A stretch of DNA of 64,000 nt from Saccharibacillus brassicae (GTDB taxonomy: Bacteria > Bacillota > Bacilli > Paenibacillales > Paenibacillaceae): NCBI RefSeq assembly GCF_006542275.1, contig NZ_CP041217.1:4156501-4220500 (forward strand), given 5' to 3'. Shown piece after piece: positions 54,549 to 63,238 of the stretch; the stretch's first letter is position 1, and each line of letters starts with the position of its first letter. The notes under the pieces were generated by a model. That model ran no database searches. It worked only from the letters and a program-made list of their open reading frames with translations, and was not told the origin of the DNA. Both the position numbers and the translations under genes were made by a program.

Positions 54549-54597
54549 AAAAGCGGTACCGCTGATCCGGCAATCGGATAGCGGTACCGCTTTTTTG
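54549..54597. terminator. Terminator after leuA (bidirectional)
   Basis: AAGCGGTACCGCT pairs with AGCGGTACCGCTT around an inner TCCG/CGGA stem and is flanked by A and T runs. It can also end the convergent aldo/keto reductase transcript. A shorter GCCCCGAATCGGGGC hairpin at 54527-54541 precedes it. Confidence 0.92.
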
Positions 54598-54640
54598 ATG
54601 CGAAATCCGGAATTCAGGAGCTGGCATCTGCCTGCGCTGC

Positions 54641-55621
54641 TTACCAGGCGTACGCGTTCGGAGCGGAACCGCCCGATCCCGGGAAGATTTCGTCCAGGCG
54701 CTTCAGCTCGGCTTCGCCCAGCTTCACGTCTACGATGCGCAGCGCGTCTTCGAACTGCTCGAACGTGCGGGGACCGATGATCGGAGCCGTAACGGCCGGA
54801 TTCGCCAGTACCCACGCAAGCGCGACCGTATCCTGCGCTTCGCCGAGTTCTTCGCTGAGCGTTTTGAACTGCTCAAGCTGCTCTTTGTGCTTGTCCACGA
54901 GTTCGGCGTTGCCGCCGCTGCGGGAACCTTCGATCTTCTTGAGCGCGTTGCGGCCGAGCAGTCCGCCGGCAAGCGGGCTCCACGGAATGACGCCGAGGCC
55001 GAGCGCTTCCGAAGCCGGAAGCACTTCGAGTTCCGGTTCGCGGGTCAGCAGGCTGTATTTGTGCTGCTCGGAGATCAAGCCGAGGAAGCCGCGCTTCTCC
55101 GCTTCCTTCTGCGCGACGGCGATGTCCCAGCCCGCAAAGTTGCTGGAGCCGACGTAGCCGATTTTGCCCTGGTTGACGGCCACTTCGAACGCGCCCCACA
55201 GTTCGTCCCAGCTTGCGTTGCGATCGACGTGGTGCATTTGGTACAGTTCGACGTGGTCGGTCTGCAGGCGCTTCAGCGAACCTTCCAGGTGACGGCGGAT
55301 TTTGTAAGCGGACAAGCCGCGGTCTCCGTTCGGACCGTCCGTTTCGTCGCCCATGCCGCCGTAAACTTTGGTCGCGAGCACGACTTTTTCCCGGCGGCCT
55401 CCGCCCTGCTTGAACCAGCGGCCCAAAATTTCTTCGGTCAGGCCGGCGTTGTCTTTGCCTCCGTAAACGTTTGCAGTATCGAAGAAGTTGACTCCGGCGT
55501 CGAGCGCCGCGTCCATGATGCGGAACGATTCTTTTTCGTCGGTCTGGCCTCCGAAATTCATCGTGCCCAGACAGATGCGGCTGACTTTAAGACCCGATTT
55601 TCCCAAATACGTATATTCCAT
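54641..55621 (-). CDS. Aldo/keto reductase
   Basis: A 326-residue NADPH-dependent TIM-barrel reductase. The start MEYTYLGKSGLKVSRICLGT and the catalytic tetrad are visible (Asp in FFDTANVYGG, Tyr of the same segment, Lys in LATKVYG, His in YQMHHVD), as is the cofactor region near the C-terminus. It is of the YghZ/Tas-like type; the substrate is unknown. ATG 55621 has GAGGAGATGA upstream. It sits in opposite orientation between leuA and leuB. Confidence 0.9.
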   Translation of the reverse strand: MEYTYLGKSGLKVSRICLGTMNFGGQTDEKESFRIMDAALDAGVNFFDTANVYGGKDNAGLTEEILGRWFKQGGGRREKVVLATKVYGGMGDETDGPNGDRGLSAYKIRRHLEGSLKRLQTDHVELYQMHHVDRNASWDELWGAFEVAVNQGKIGYVGSSNFAGWDIAVAQKEAEKRGFLGLISEQHKYSLLTREPELEVLPASEALGLGVIPWSPLAGGLLGRNALKKIEGSRSGGNAELVDKHKEQLEQFKTLSEELGEAQDTVALAWVLANPAVTAPIIGPRTFEQFEDALRIVDVKLGEAELKRLDEIFPGSGGSAPNAYAW

Positions 55622-55970
55622 GTTCTTCGTTCATCTCCTCGATTAGATCGTTTGACGAAACAGATTCTACTACCATTACCCTATTTATTGTAACAATCCC
55701 ACGAATCCGAATCAAATTTCTTAACGTAAGCGCAAATAGTCCAAAACGTTTTCGGTAAACGCTCTTTTTTCGGGGCCGCCCGGCTCGTTCCGTCGTTGCT
55801 TAAGTCGTTACTTAATAGGTAAAACCTATGAAGGTCATAGTTTCTATATCTTGGTCAATCCCTGACGGAGTATGTTACTGTTTTTGAATAAAGGTTTGCA
55901 CCCGGAAGCGGCGACGGAAGGCGCGAGCGTTTCGCCGGCGGGAATTTGACGAGAAGAGGAAGTGCGACAC
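55622..55970. other. Divergent region, aldo/keto reductase/leuB
   Basis: The 349 bases contain the small palindrome ATAGGT-AAA-ACCTAT (55815-55829), which could be an operator. TTGGTC (55850-55855) is the best, still weak, -35 candidate for leuB. No T-box or other riboswitch is present upstream of leuB. Confidence 0.4.
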
Positions 55971-57050
55971 ATGGCTGAGACGAAAAAGATCGCGGTAATC
56001 GCAGGAGACGGCATCGGGCCGGAAGTAGTGGCGGAAGCGGAAAAAGTGCTGCAAAAAGTCGGCGAAGTGTTCGGCTATACGTTCGAAACGGAGCACGCGC
56101 TGTTCGGCGGGATCGCCATCGACCAAAAAGGCACGCCGCTGCCCCAGGAAACGCTAGACGTATGCAAACGCGCCGACGCCGTGCTGCTGGGCGCGGTCGG
56201 CGGCCCGCAGTGGGACAACAACCCCAAAGAGCTGCGTCCGGAGACGGGCCTGCTCGGCATCCGCAAAGAGCTCGGCCTGTTCTCGAACCTGCGTCCGGCC
56301 GTCGTATTCGACTGTCTCAAGGACGCGTCCACGTTGAAGCCGGAAGTGCTTGAAGGCACCGACCTGATGGTCGTGCGCGAGCTGACCGGAGGCATCTACT
56401 TCGGCGAGAAGTTCCGCCGCGAGACGGAATTCGGCGAAGAAGCGGTCGATACGTGCGCGTATAACGTCACGGAGATCGAGCGCATCGCCCGCCAGGGATT
56501 CGAGATCGCGATGAAGCGCCGCAAGAAGCTCGCTTCGGTCGATAAGGCGAACGTGCTCGAAACGTCGCGCCTGTGGCGGGAAACGGTCATCCGCGTATCC
56601 GCGGAATATCCGGAAGTGGAACTGGAACACGTGCTCGTCGACAACTGCGCGATGCAGCTGCTGCGCCGTCCGTCGAGTTTCGACGTCATCGTGACGGAGA
56701 ACATGTTCGGCGACATTCTGAGCGACGAAGCGGCGATGCTGACCGGTTCGATCGGCATGCTGGCGTCCGCTTCGCTCGGCGAAGGCAGCTACGGGCTGTA
56801 CGAGCCCGTACACGGTTCCGCGCCGGATATCGCCGGTCAAGGGCTGGCGAACCCGATCGCGACGATCTTGTCGACCGCGCTGATGCTGCGCCTGACGTTC
56901 GGTTACAGCGAAGCGGCCGACGCGATCGAGCGGGCCGTGGCGGAAGTGCTGGACGCCGGACACCGCACGAGCGACATCGCCGCGGGACGCGGCAACGCGC
57001 TGTCCACGACGCAAATGGGCGAGCAAATTCTCAACGCGATTCGCAAATGA
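55971..57050 (+). CDS. leuB: 3-Isopropylmalate dehydrogenase
   Basis: A 359-residue NAD-dependent enzyme of leucine synthesis that oxidises and decarboxylates 3-isopropylmalate. Motifs are [19 protein letters not shown], the substrate loop [35 protein letters not shown] (Mg2+ aspartates) and the NAD motif [17 protein letters not shown] 55971 has AAGAGGAAG about 10 bases upstream; an in-frame GTG at 55962 is too close to it. Its stop codon lies inside a PerR/Fur-like box of the next gene. Confidence 0.95.
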   Translation: MAETKKIAVIAGDGIGPEVVAEAEKVLQKVGEVFGYTFETEHALFGGIAIDQKGTPLPQETLDVCKRADAVLLGAVGGPQWDNNPKELRPETGLLGIRKELGLFSNLRPAVVFDCLKDASTLKPEVLEGTDLMVVRELTGGIYFGEKFRRETEFGEEAVDTCAYNVTEIERIARQGFEIAMKRRKKLASVDKANVLETSRLWRETVIRVSAEYPEVELEHVLVDNCAMQLLRRPSSFDVIVTENMFGDILSDEAAMLTGSIGMLASASLGEGSYGLYEPVHGSAPDIAGQGLANPIATILSTALMLRLTFGYSEAADAIERAVAEVLDAGHRTSDIAAGRGNALSTTQMGEQILNAIRK

Positions 57051-57062
57051 TAATGATTATAA
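57048..57062 (+). promoter_or_regulatory. PerR/Fur-type operator upstream of the peroxiredoxin gene
   Basis: TGATAATGATTATAA is a 7-1-7 inverted repeat. It differs at one position from the PerR box TTATAATNATTATAA and at one position from the Fur box TGATAATNATTATCA. It overlaps the leuB stop codon and lies 19 bases before the -35 of the peroxiredoxin promoter, a site fitting peroxide (PerR) control. Confidence 0.7.
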
Positions 57063-57081
57063 ATAAATAAGCGTTCCAATC

Positions 57082-57110
57082 TTGACTTCGAAAAATCCCG
57101 GTGATAACAT
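57082..57110 (+). promoter_or_regulatory. Sigma-A promoter of the peroxiredoxin gene
   Basis: TTGACT (57082-57087), 17 bases, TAACAT (57105-57110). Confidence 0.65.
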
Positions 57111-57179
57111 GGTGTTATAGTTTCAGAATATGCAGAAAACACTCGTCACCGGGTGTCATTTTGAAGGAGGATTTACACA

Positions 57180-57719
57180 ATGGCAGAACGTTTGGTAGGC
57201 AAACCGGCTCCGGCCTTTACAATGGAAACTGTATCCGGAGACGGACAGGATTTCGGCAAAGTATCGCTTGAAGATTACCGCGGCAAATGGCTCGTGTTCT
57301 TCTTCTACCCGCTCGACTTCACTTTCGTATGCCCGACCGAAATTACGGCAATCAGCGACGCTTACGGCGATTTCCAGACGCTTGATACCGAAGTTCTCGG
57401 CGTCAGCATCGACTCCGTGCACAGCCACAAAGCATGGATCGCGGCTCCGACCGAAATCGGCGGTCTCGGCAAAATCAACTTCCCGCTCGCTTCGGACATC
57501 ACGAAAAAAGTGGCAAGCGATTACGGCGTCCTGATCGAAGAAGAAGGCGTAGCTCTGCGCGGCCTGTTCATTATCGATCCGGAAGGCGAACTGAAGTACC
57601 AGGTCGTGAACCACAACGACGTGGGCCGCAGCGTCGAAGAGACTCTGCGCGTGCTTCAGGCTCTGCAATCGGGCGGACTGTGCCCAATGAACTGGAAACC
57701 GGGCGACCAAACCCTGTAA
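57180..57719 (+). CDS. Typical 2-Cys peroxiredoxin (YkuU-like)
   Basis: A 179-residue thiol peroxidase reducing hydrogen peroxide and organic peroxides. The peroxidatic Cys51 is in DFTFVCPTEI, the GGLG motif in TEIGGLGKINFPL, and the resolving Cys168 in SGGLCPMNWKPG. It resembles B. subtilis YkuU more than AhpC, for example in GVLIEEEGVALRGLFII. ATG 57180 follows GAAGGAGGA. It has its own promoter with a PerR/Fur-like box and a terminator. No ahpF is adjacent, so thioredoxin is a likely reductant. Confidence 0.93.
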   Translation: MAERLVGKPAPAFTMETVSGDGQDFGKVSLEDYRGKWLVFFFYPLDFTFVCPTEITAISDAYGDFQTLDTEVLGVSIDSVHSHKAWIAAPTEIGGLGKINFPLASDITKKVASDYGVLIEEEGVALRGLFIIDPEGELKYQVVNHNDVGRSVEETLRVLQALQSGGLCPMNWKPGDQTL

Positions 57720-57765
57720 GGGTTTCTCGCGGATTCGGCAGCTGCCGGATCGACGGTTTAGCGTT

Positions 57766-57808
57766 AAAGCCTTCTTTCCGGCCTCTGCCGGAAAGAGGGC
57801 TTTTTTGT
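57766..57808 (+). terminator. Terminator of the peroxiredoxin gene
   Basis: AGCCTTCTTTCCGGC pairs with GCCGGAAAGAGGGCT around CTCT and is followed by TTTTT. Confidence 0.9.
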
Positions 57809-57960
57809 CCCCCGAATCGCTGGCGCGCCTCGAAATTCCGTGCTAAAATGAGGCCAGGAAACATCGAAAAAACACGCGTTTTTTTGCAAAAGTATTCAAA
57901 ATTCCGTCGGCAGGTTGATTATACAGATAGGGATCAGTTAATGAAGGAGAGTGAACGGCC

Positions 57961-58383
57961 ATGAGTTTTTGCTGCGGAGCCAGTATGATCGGAACGAAGG
58001 GGACGCTGACCCACTACCGGACCCAGGTTCACAACGTTCCTCTGCTGCATTGCCCGGTATGCCAACGGATCGAAGTTCATTATAAAGTCGAAAGCGAATA
58101 CGAGATTCTGGCCGAATACGCGCATGGCGACGGCGAATCGGAGATCGATTTCCAGGATTACATTCTCGAAGACGATGCGGAGATTTTCGCGAACTGCGTC
58201 AGCCTTGAGAGCGAAGACAAGATGGAAACGGTGCGCAACCAGATCGATTTGTCGCTGGATCTGCTCGGTTTTGCCAAGCAGACCGAAGACAAGCGCTGGC
58301 AGCTCGACCTCAAGCGCCGTCTGGCCGTCATGAGCCAGAAGCTGGAGAAGCTTCAGCATCACAACAGCAAAGGCAGAACGTAA
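57961..58383 (+). CDS. Conserved-looking hypothetical protein with CxxC motifs, 140 aa
   Basis: An acidic soluble protein with MSFCCGAS at the N-terminus and LLHCPVCQRIEVHY near residue 30, which together offer four cysteines for a zinc site. A helical, charged C-terminal half follows, with NQIDLSLDLLGFAKQTEDKR. I do not recognise a function. The ATG at 57961 follows GAAGGAGAGTGA, and a terminator closes the gene, so it is a separate unit. Confidence 0.75.
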   Translation: MSFCCGASMIGTKGTLTHYRTQVHNVPLLHCPVCQRIEVHYKVESEYEILAEYAHGDGESEIDFQDYILEDDAEIFANCVSLESEDKMETVRNQIDLSLDLLGFAKQTEDKRWQLDLKRRLAVMSQKLEKLQHHNSKGRT

Positions 58384-58403
58384 ACGCGCTGCCTCCTATA
58401 CGC

Positions 58404-58442
58404 CTGCCGGAAGAGATCCTCGCGATCCTTCCGGTTTTTTGT
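58404..58442 (+). terminator. Terminator before the moxR operon
   Basis: CCGGAAGAGATC and GATCCTTCCGG pair imperfectly around CTCGC and are followed by TTTTTT. Confidence 0.8.
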
Positions 58443-58594
58443 TTTGGCCGCATTTGGAAAACGCTATCTTATTTGCTAAAATGGAAATGAGGAAGAAACA
58501 GGAAAACATTACGCTAACGCTTCGAGGACATAAGCCGGAATGCGCCATTTTTCGATTTATACGGAAGCCGCTGCCAAAAGACGGAGGAATGTTC

Positions 58595-59563
58595 ATGCAA
58601 AACGTACAGGAACTCGCTTCAAGGCTCAAGCAAAATATCGGGAATATCATTGTGGGCAAAGACGCGGAAGTCGATCTGCTGCTGACCGCGCTGCTGGCTT
58701 CGGGACATGTGCTGCTGGAAGACGTGCCGGGTACCGGCAAGACGATGCTGGCCAAAAGTCTCGCGTCGTCGCTCAGCCTGACTTTTCAACGGATCCAATT
58801 CACGCCCGACCTGCTGCCTTCGGACTTGACCGGCATCCACTTTTACAATCAAAAAGACGGCGAGTTCCATTTCCGCCCCGGGCCGCTGTTCGCGCGCGTC
58901 GTGTTGGCGGACGAGATCAACCGGGCGACGCCGCGTACCCAATCGAGTCTGCTGGAGTGCATGGAAGAGCGGCAGATCAGCGTGGACGGGCAGACGATGA
59001 AGCTGGAGCAGCCGTTCATGGTGCTGGCTACGCAGAATCCGGTCGACAACCAGGGGACGTTCCCGCTGCCGGAAGCGCAGATGGACCGGTTCATGATCCG
59101 CATGAAGCTCGGTTATCCGTCGGCGTCGGAAGGCCGCGAAATTTTGCGCCGCACGGTGCAGGCCGGAGGGCTCAGCGCGGAATCGGCCGTCACGACTGCC
59201 ACGGCGGAAGAAGTGCTGGAAGCGCAGCGGTCGTGCCGCAGCGTGACGATCGCCGACGACCTGCTCGACTACATCGTCGCGCTGGCGGATGCGTCGAGAA
59301 GCCATCCCGAGCTTGCGCTCGGCATCAGCCCGCGGGGCACCCAGTCGCTGCTGCGCGCCTGCCAGGCGTACGCGGCGCTCAAAGGCCGCGATTACGTGCT
59401 GCCCGACGATATCAAAATGCTGCTCGTGCCTGTCTGCGCGCACCGGCTCGTGCTGAACAACCGCTATGACGTGCAGGACAATCCCGCCGAGCGCATTTTG
59501 GCCGAATTGACGGAAAGCATCCCTGTTCCGAGCGAAAAGGGACTGGAAAGCGAAGTGAGATAA
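58595..59563 (+). CDS. MoxR-family AAA+ ATPase
   Basis: A 322-residue AAA+ chaperone of the MoxR class. Walker A is EDVPGTGKTMLAK, Walker B is VVLADEINRATPRTQSSLLE, the sensor region is LATQNPVDNQGTFPLPEAQMDRF, and the lid contains ISPRGTQSLLRA. MoxR proteins typically act with adjacent DUF58 or VWA proteins in assembling or activating partner complexes. ATG 58595 was chosen because GGAGG lies 7 bases upstream; the ATG at 58589 is too close. It is first of a moxR-DUF58 operon. Confidence 0.9.
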   Translation: MQNVQELASRLKQNIGNIIVGKDAEVDLLLTALLASGHVLLEDVPGTGKTMLAKSLASSLSLTFQRIQFTPDLLPSDLTGIHFYNQKDGEFHFRPGPLFARVVLADEINRATPRTQSSLLECMEERQISVDGQTMKLEQPFMVLATQNPVDNQGTFPLPEAQMDRFMIRMKLGYPSASEGREILRRTVQAGGLSAESAVTTATAEEVLEAQRSCRSVTIADDLLDYIVALADASRSHPELALGISPRGTQSLLRACQAYAALKGRDYVLPDDIKMLLVPVCAHRLVLNNRYDVQDNPAERILAELTESIPVPSEKGLESEVR

Positions 59564-60718
59564 ATGGCGCTGTTTGGGCTTTTGCTCCTGGTCGGACTGA
59601 TCGTGATCGTTCAGGGATGGCTGCTCGGCAGACCAGCGCTGGCCCGTCTCGATTACAAGCGCGATTTCAGCAAATACACGTGCCGGGCGGGGGAGAAAAT
59701 CGAGATGGTCGAGACGCTCTCCAACCGCAAGCCGCTGCCGGTGCCGTGGCTGAGACTCGAAGCGATGCTGCCGTCGGCGCTGCAGTTTGCCCGCAGCGAT
59801 GATACGAACGTCAGCGAAGGACATATTTACCAAAACCATACGAGCCTATTCACGCTGCCGCCGCGCACGAAGATTACGCGCACGCACCGGATCGTCTGCG
59901 AGGCCCGGGGCATCTACCGGATCGAGTCGGCGACGATGACGGGCGGCGATCTATTCGGGATGTATGCGCCTTCAAAAAAGGTAGATTTGCATATGCGCAT
60001 GGTGATCTATCCCCGCACGCTGGGCGACGGCGAACTGCCGATCTCGTGGAAAACGTGGCAGGGAGAACTCGCGGTACGCCGCTGGATCGTCGAAGACCCG
60101 TTCATCATGACCGGCGTGCGCGAATATGCGCAGGGCGATCCGATGAACCGGATTCACTGGAAAGCGAGCGCGCGAACGGGACAGCTTCAAGTCCACAAAA
60201 GCGGATTTTCCGCCGATCCGCGCGTCGTGATCCTGCTCAACGTCGAAGACTCGGAGTCGATGTGGAGCGTCGTGACCCGGACGGGACTGATCGAACGCCA
60301 GCTGTCGCTGGCCGCGACCTGCGCCGCTTCGCTGATCGGGCAGGGCATGGCCGCGGGCTTCGCGCATAACGGCGATTCGCAGCTGGGCGAAGAAGGCTGC
60401 CGGCTGGAGACCGATTACGGTCCGGTGCATTTGAACCGGATCATGGAAGCGATGGCCGGGTTGGAGTTGAAGTCCCGGCTGCCGTTCCATGACCTGCTCC
60501 AGCTGGAAGCGCAGCGCGAATTCCGGGAACCGATCGATTATCTCGTCGTGACCGCGCACCGCTCCGATAAGGTTCGGGAAGCGATTGCGTCGCTGGAGCG
60601 GCTCGGCCACCGGGTAGGCGTCACCGGCTTTGCGGCGAACGAGCCGGGGCTTGTGTCCTCGGGCGTTCGTTCGTCGCAGCGCCGCGAATCGGAACGTCAA
60701 GAGGAGGCCGTATTATGA
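59564..60718 (+). CDS. DUF58-domain membrane protein, copy 1
   Basis: A 384-residue protein with an N-terminal hydrophobic helix and a DUF58 domain. The family signature appears as DPMNRIHWKASARTG with PFIMTGVREYAQG before it. It starts immediately after the moxR stop codon (TAAATG). DUF58 proteins accompany MoxR ATPases and are thought to be their partners; a biochemical role is not established. It is a paralogue of the gene at 62036. Confidence 0.87.
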   Translation: MALFGLLLLVGLIVIVQGWLLGRPALARLDYKRDFSKYTCRAGEKIEMVETLSNRKPLPVPWLRLEAMLPSALQFARSDDTNVSEGHIYQNHTSLFTLPPRTKITRTHRIVCEARGIYRIESATMTGGDLFGMYAPSKKVDLHMRMVIYPRTLGDGELPISWKTWQGELAVRRWIVEDPFIMTGVREYAQGDPMNRIHWKASARTGQLQVHKSGFSADPRVVILLNVEDSESMWSVVTRTGLIERQLSLAATCAASLIGQGMAAGFAHNGDSQLGEEGCRLETDYGPVHLNRIMEAMAGLELKSRLPFHDLLQLEAQREFREPIDYLVVTAHRSDKVREAIASLERLGHRVGVTGFAANEPGLVSSGVRSSQRRESERQEEAVL

Positions 60719-62004
60719 CGAAAACGACCCGAACCCGTTCCCGCTCACGTACAGGAGCGCCGCTGCTGCAGGGATTCGGCCGTCCGGCCGCCTACTCGCT
60801 GCTGGAAACGCTGGCCGCGTACGCGGCGGTCGTACTGGTTGCGCATTATGCCGTGAAAGGTTCCGACCTGCTGCTGCTTCTGCCGATCCTGGCGCTGCAT
60901 TTGTCGGCGAACCTGATCGGGCTGCGGCAGGCGGAGCAGCGGATCGGCGGCGCGGCCGCGGCTTTGCCGTTTGCCGCCGCGCTGCTGCTCGGACTTGCTT
61001 TTCCCGGCGGCTGGCTCGTCAAAGGAAGCGCCGCGGTCGTGCTGCTGCTCGCGGCGCTGCGCGGACTGCTGACCGGGCGCAGGCAGCTGTGGGACCAGAT
61101 GCAGCTGCGCATTCCGCTCTCGGGCGTGGCGGCCATGCTCATTCTGTACGTAGTTGCCGGACGCATACCGGATTTGAACGAATACCGGCCGCTGCTCTAC
61201 ATGGTCTCGACGCTTGCGCTTGCGCTGACGCTGCTGCTGCTCAACGGCGACCGTGTTCGCACGGCAGCCGGGCAGGAGACGTCCGCTTTGTCGGGCGTGC
61301 TGACGCAGAACCGGCGCTTGACCTGGATTGTGGCGGCACTTATCGTCATAGCGGGATTGATCGGCGGGCCGACAGGCGCGCTGAACGCGCTGCGCGACTG
61401 GTGGCTGTCGATCTTCGGCGGCTCGCTGCCGGGCAATCCGCCGGCGGCGGAACCGGTTCAGTCGATGCCCGGCGTCGACGCGTCCCAGTTCGAACAGTTG
61501 GGCGAGGCGGGAGAGACGCCGCTGTGGCTCAAGATTATCGGCTATATCCTGCTGGGCTTGTTCTGGATCGCGGCTGTCATGGGGATCGGCTGGCTGCTGT
61601 ACCGGCTGCTGGGCCGCTGGCTGCCGAACGGCATCCGCAATCTGGTCGCGAAGATCGCTTCCCGATTCGGGCTGATGCGCGCGGTCCGCTTGGCTGCGTC
61701 GAACGTCAATTACACGGACAAAGCGGAGAAGTTGAAAGATAACAAAACCGGCGGTTTTGCACGCTTTTTCCGTAGGGAACGCCGCGAAGCCGATTATGAA
61801 GGCGACGATCCGCGGCTGCGCTATCGCAGCGTCGTGCTGCACGCTTCGCGCAAAGGCTTTCCGCTGCGGCCGAGCCGCACGCCGGCCGAGAACGGCCGCG
61901 AGCTGTCGCAGGGCCGTTATACGGAGCTGTCCGCCGAAGAACTGGAACGTCTCGTCGAGCGCTACAACGACGCGCGTTACCGCGATGCCGGCAAGAAGCG
62001 GTAA
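60715..62004 (+). CDS. Membrane protein of the moxR-DUF58 operon
   Basis: A 429-residue protein with about six hydrophobic segments in residues 25-195, a loop of about 75 residues, one more helix near 275-295 and a basic cytoplasmic C-terminus with ELERLVERYNDARYRDA. The C-terminal part resembles the DUF4129-type tail found next to DUF58 genes, but I could not confirm this. It overlaps the DUF58 gene by 4 bases (ATGA). Confidence 0.75.
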   Translation: MTKTTRTRSRSRTGAPLLQGFGRPAAYSLLETLAAYAAVVLVAHYAVKGSDLLLLLPILALHLSANLIGLRQAEQRIGGAAAALPFAAALLLGLAFPGGWLVKGSAAVVLLLAALRGLLTGRRQLWDQMQLRIPLSGVAAMLILYVVAGRIPDLNEYRPLLYMVSTLALALTLLLLNGDRVRTAAGQETSALSGVLTQNRRLTWIVAALIVIAGLIGGPTGALNALRDWWLSIFGGSLPGNPPAAEPVQSMPGVDASQFEQLGEAGETPLWLKIIGYILLGLFWIAAVMGIGWLLYRLLGRWLPNGIRNLVAKIASRFGLMRAVRLAASNVNYTDKAEKLKDNKTGGFARFFRRERREADYEGDDPRLRYRSVVLHASRKGFPLRPSRTPAENGRELSQGRYTELSAEELERLVERYNDARYRDAGKKR

Positions 62005-62035
62005 GACCGTATTTTGAACGAAAGAGGGGAACGGC

Positions 62036-63238
62036 TTGGCTCTATTTTGGATGATATGGACCGTGGTGATCCTGGCGACGGCGCAGGCGCAGCTGATCGG
62101 GCGATTTGCCTTGAGAGGGGTTCGGTACAGCCGCAAGTTCAACAAGGACCGCTGCCATGCCGGAGACAATCTGGAGATGGTCGAAATCATCGAGAACGAC
62201 AAAAGGCTGCCGATTCCGTGGCTGCGGCTCGAATCGGAATTTCCCGCCGTTTTTCGGTTTCGCGGATCGACCGCTCTCAAGCAGGAACGGGGCAGCGTCT
62301 ATCAGACGCATACGAGCGGATTCACGATCATGCCGAGGCGCCGCGTTACCCGCCGGCATTTCGTCACCTGCGAAGGCCGCGGCATCTTCCGGTTGTCCAC
62401 CGTGTTTATGACTTCGGGCGACCTGCTCGGCTTCGTCTTGCGTTCGCGCTCCGAGAACGTGCAGGCTCCGCTGATCGTCTATCCCCGGCTGCTGGAGGAA
62501 CGCCGGCTGCCGCAGGAGTGGCGCAGCTGGCAGGGAGAATTCGCGGTGCGCCGCTGGATTCTGGCGGACCCGTTCCTGATCGAAGGCTCGCGCGAGTACG
62601 CGCCGGGCGATCCGATGAACCGGATTCACTGGAAAGCGAGCGCCCGTACCGGCGGCCTCCAGACGTATCGGCAGGGACATTCCGCCGATCCGCGGGTCAT
62701 GCTCGTGCTCGATATCGGCACCGTAACGCCGGGGCTTCGCGGCGGCGGAGGCGAGCCGGAAGCCGAGCATGCGATCAGTCTGGCGGCGACGATCGCCGCC
62801 AGACTGATCGCGGACGGCGTGCCGGTCGGGCTGGCGCATAACGCGCATACGCTGTCGCTGCCGCGAATTCCTGTCGGCGGCGGAGCGGGGCAGCTGCGCC
62901 TGCTGTTGGAAGCGATGGCCGGTATTCGGCTCAAAGTGCAGCGCTCGCTTGCCGAATGCCTGACGGCCGAAGCCCGCGAAGTCGGACCGGCGTGCGATTA
63001 CGTCGTCATCGGCTCGGGCGGGGAAGCCGTGATCGGTGCGGCTGTCGCCCGGCTGGAGCGGCTGGGCCACAAGGTCAGCCTGATCGACCCCGGCTTCGTA
63101 TCGGCTGATGGTTCCGCCGCGGATACTTCCGTCGATTCCGGTGCTTCCGTCGATTCCCGTGCTTCCGGCGCTTCCGATCCGGCTCCGGGCCGTGCGGCTC
63201 CGCGGCACATCCCGCTGCGGAAGGAGGCGGAAGCATGA
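62036..63238 (+). CDS. DUF58-domain membrane protein, copy 2
   Basis: A 400-residue paralogue of copy 1 with the same block (DPMNRIHWKASARTG preceded by REYAPG). It starts at TTG 62036, with GAGGGGA 6 bases upstream; the first in-frame ATG, at 62051, lies inside the hydrophobic helix. A Ser/Asp/Ala-rich linker precedes its C-terminal end. A stretch of 39 identical bases in each copy (60133-60171 and 62605-62643) marks the duplication. Confidence 0.86.
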   Translation: MALFWMIWTVVILATAQAQLIGRFALRGVRYSRKFNKDRCHAGDNLEMVEIIENDKRLPIPWLRLESEFPAVFRFRGSTALKQERGSVYQTHTSGFTIMPRRRVTRRHFVTCEGRGIFRLSTVFMTSGDLLGFVLRSRSENVQAPLIVYPRLLEERRLPQEWRSWQGEFAVRRWILADPFLIEGSREYAPGDPMNRIHWKASARTGGLQTYRQGHSADPRVMLVLDIGTVTPGLRGGGGEPEAEHAISLAATIAARLIADGVPVGLAHNAHTLSLPRIPVGGGAGQLRLLLEAMAGIRLKVQRSLAECLTAEAREVGPACDYVVIGSGGEAVIGAAVARLERLGHKVSLIDPGFVSADGSAADTSVDSGASVDSRASGASDPAPGRAAPRHIPLRKEAEA

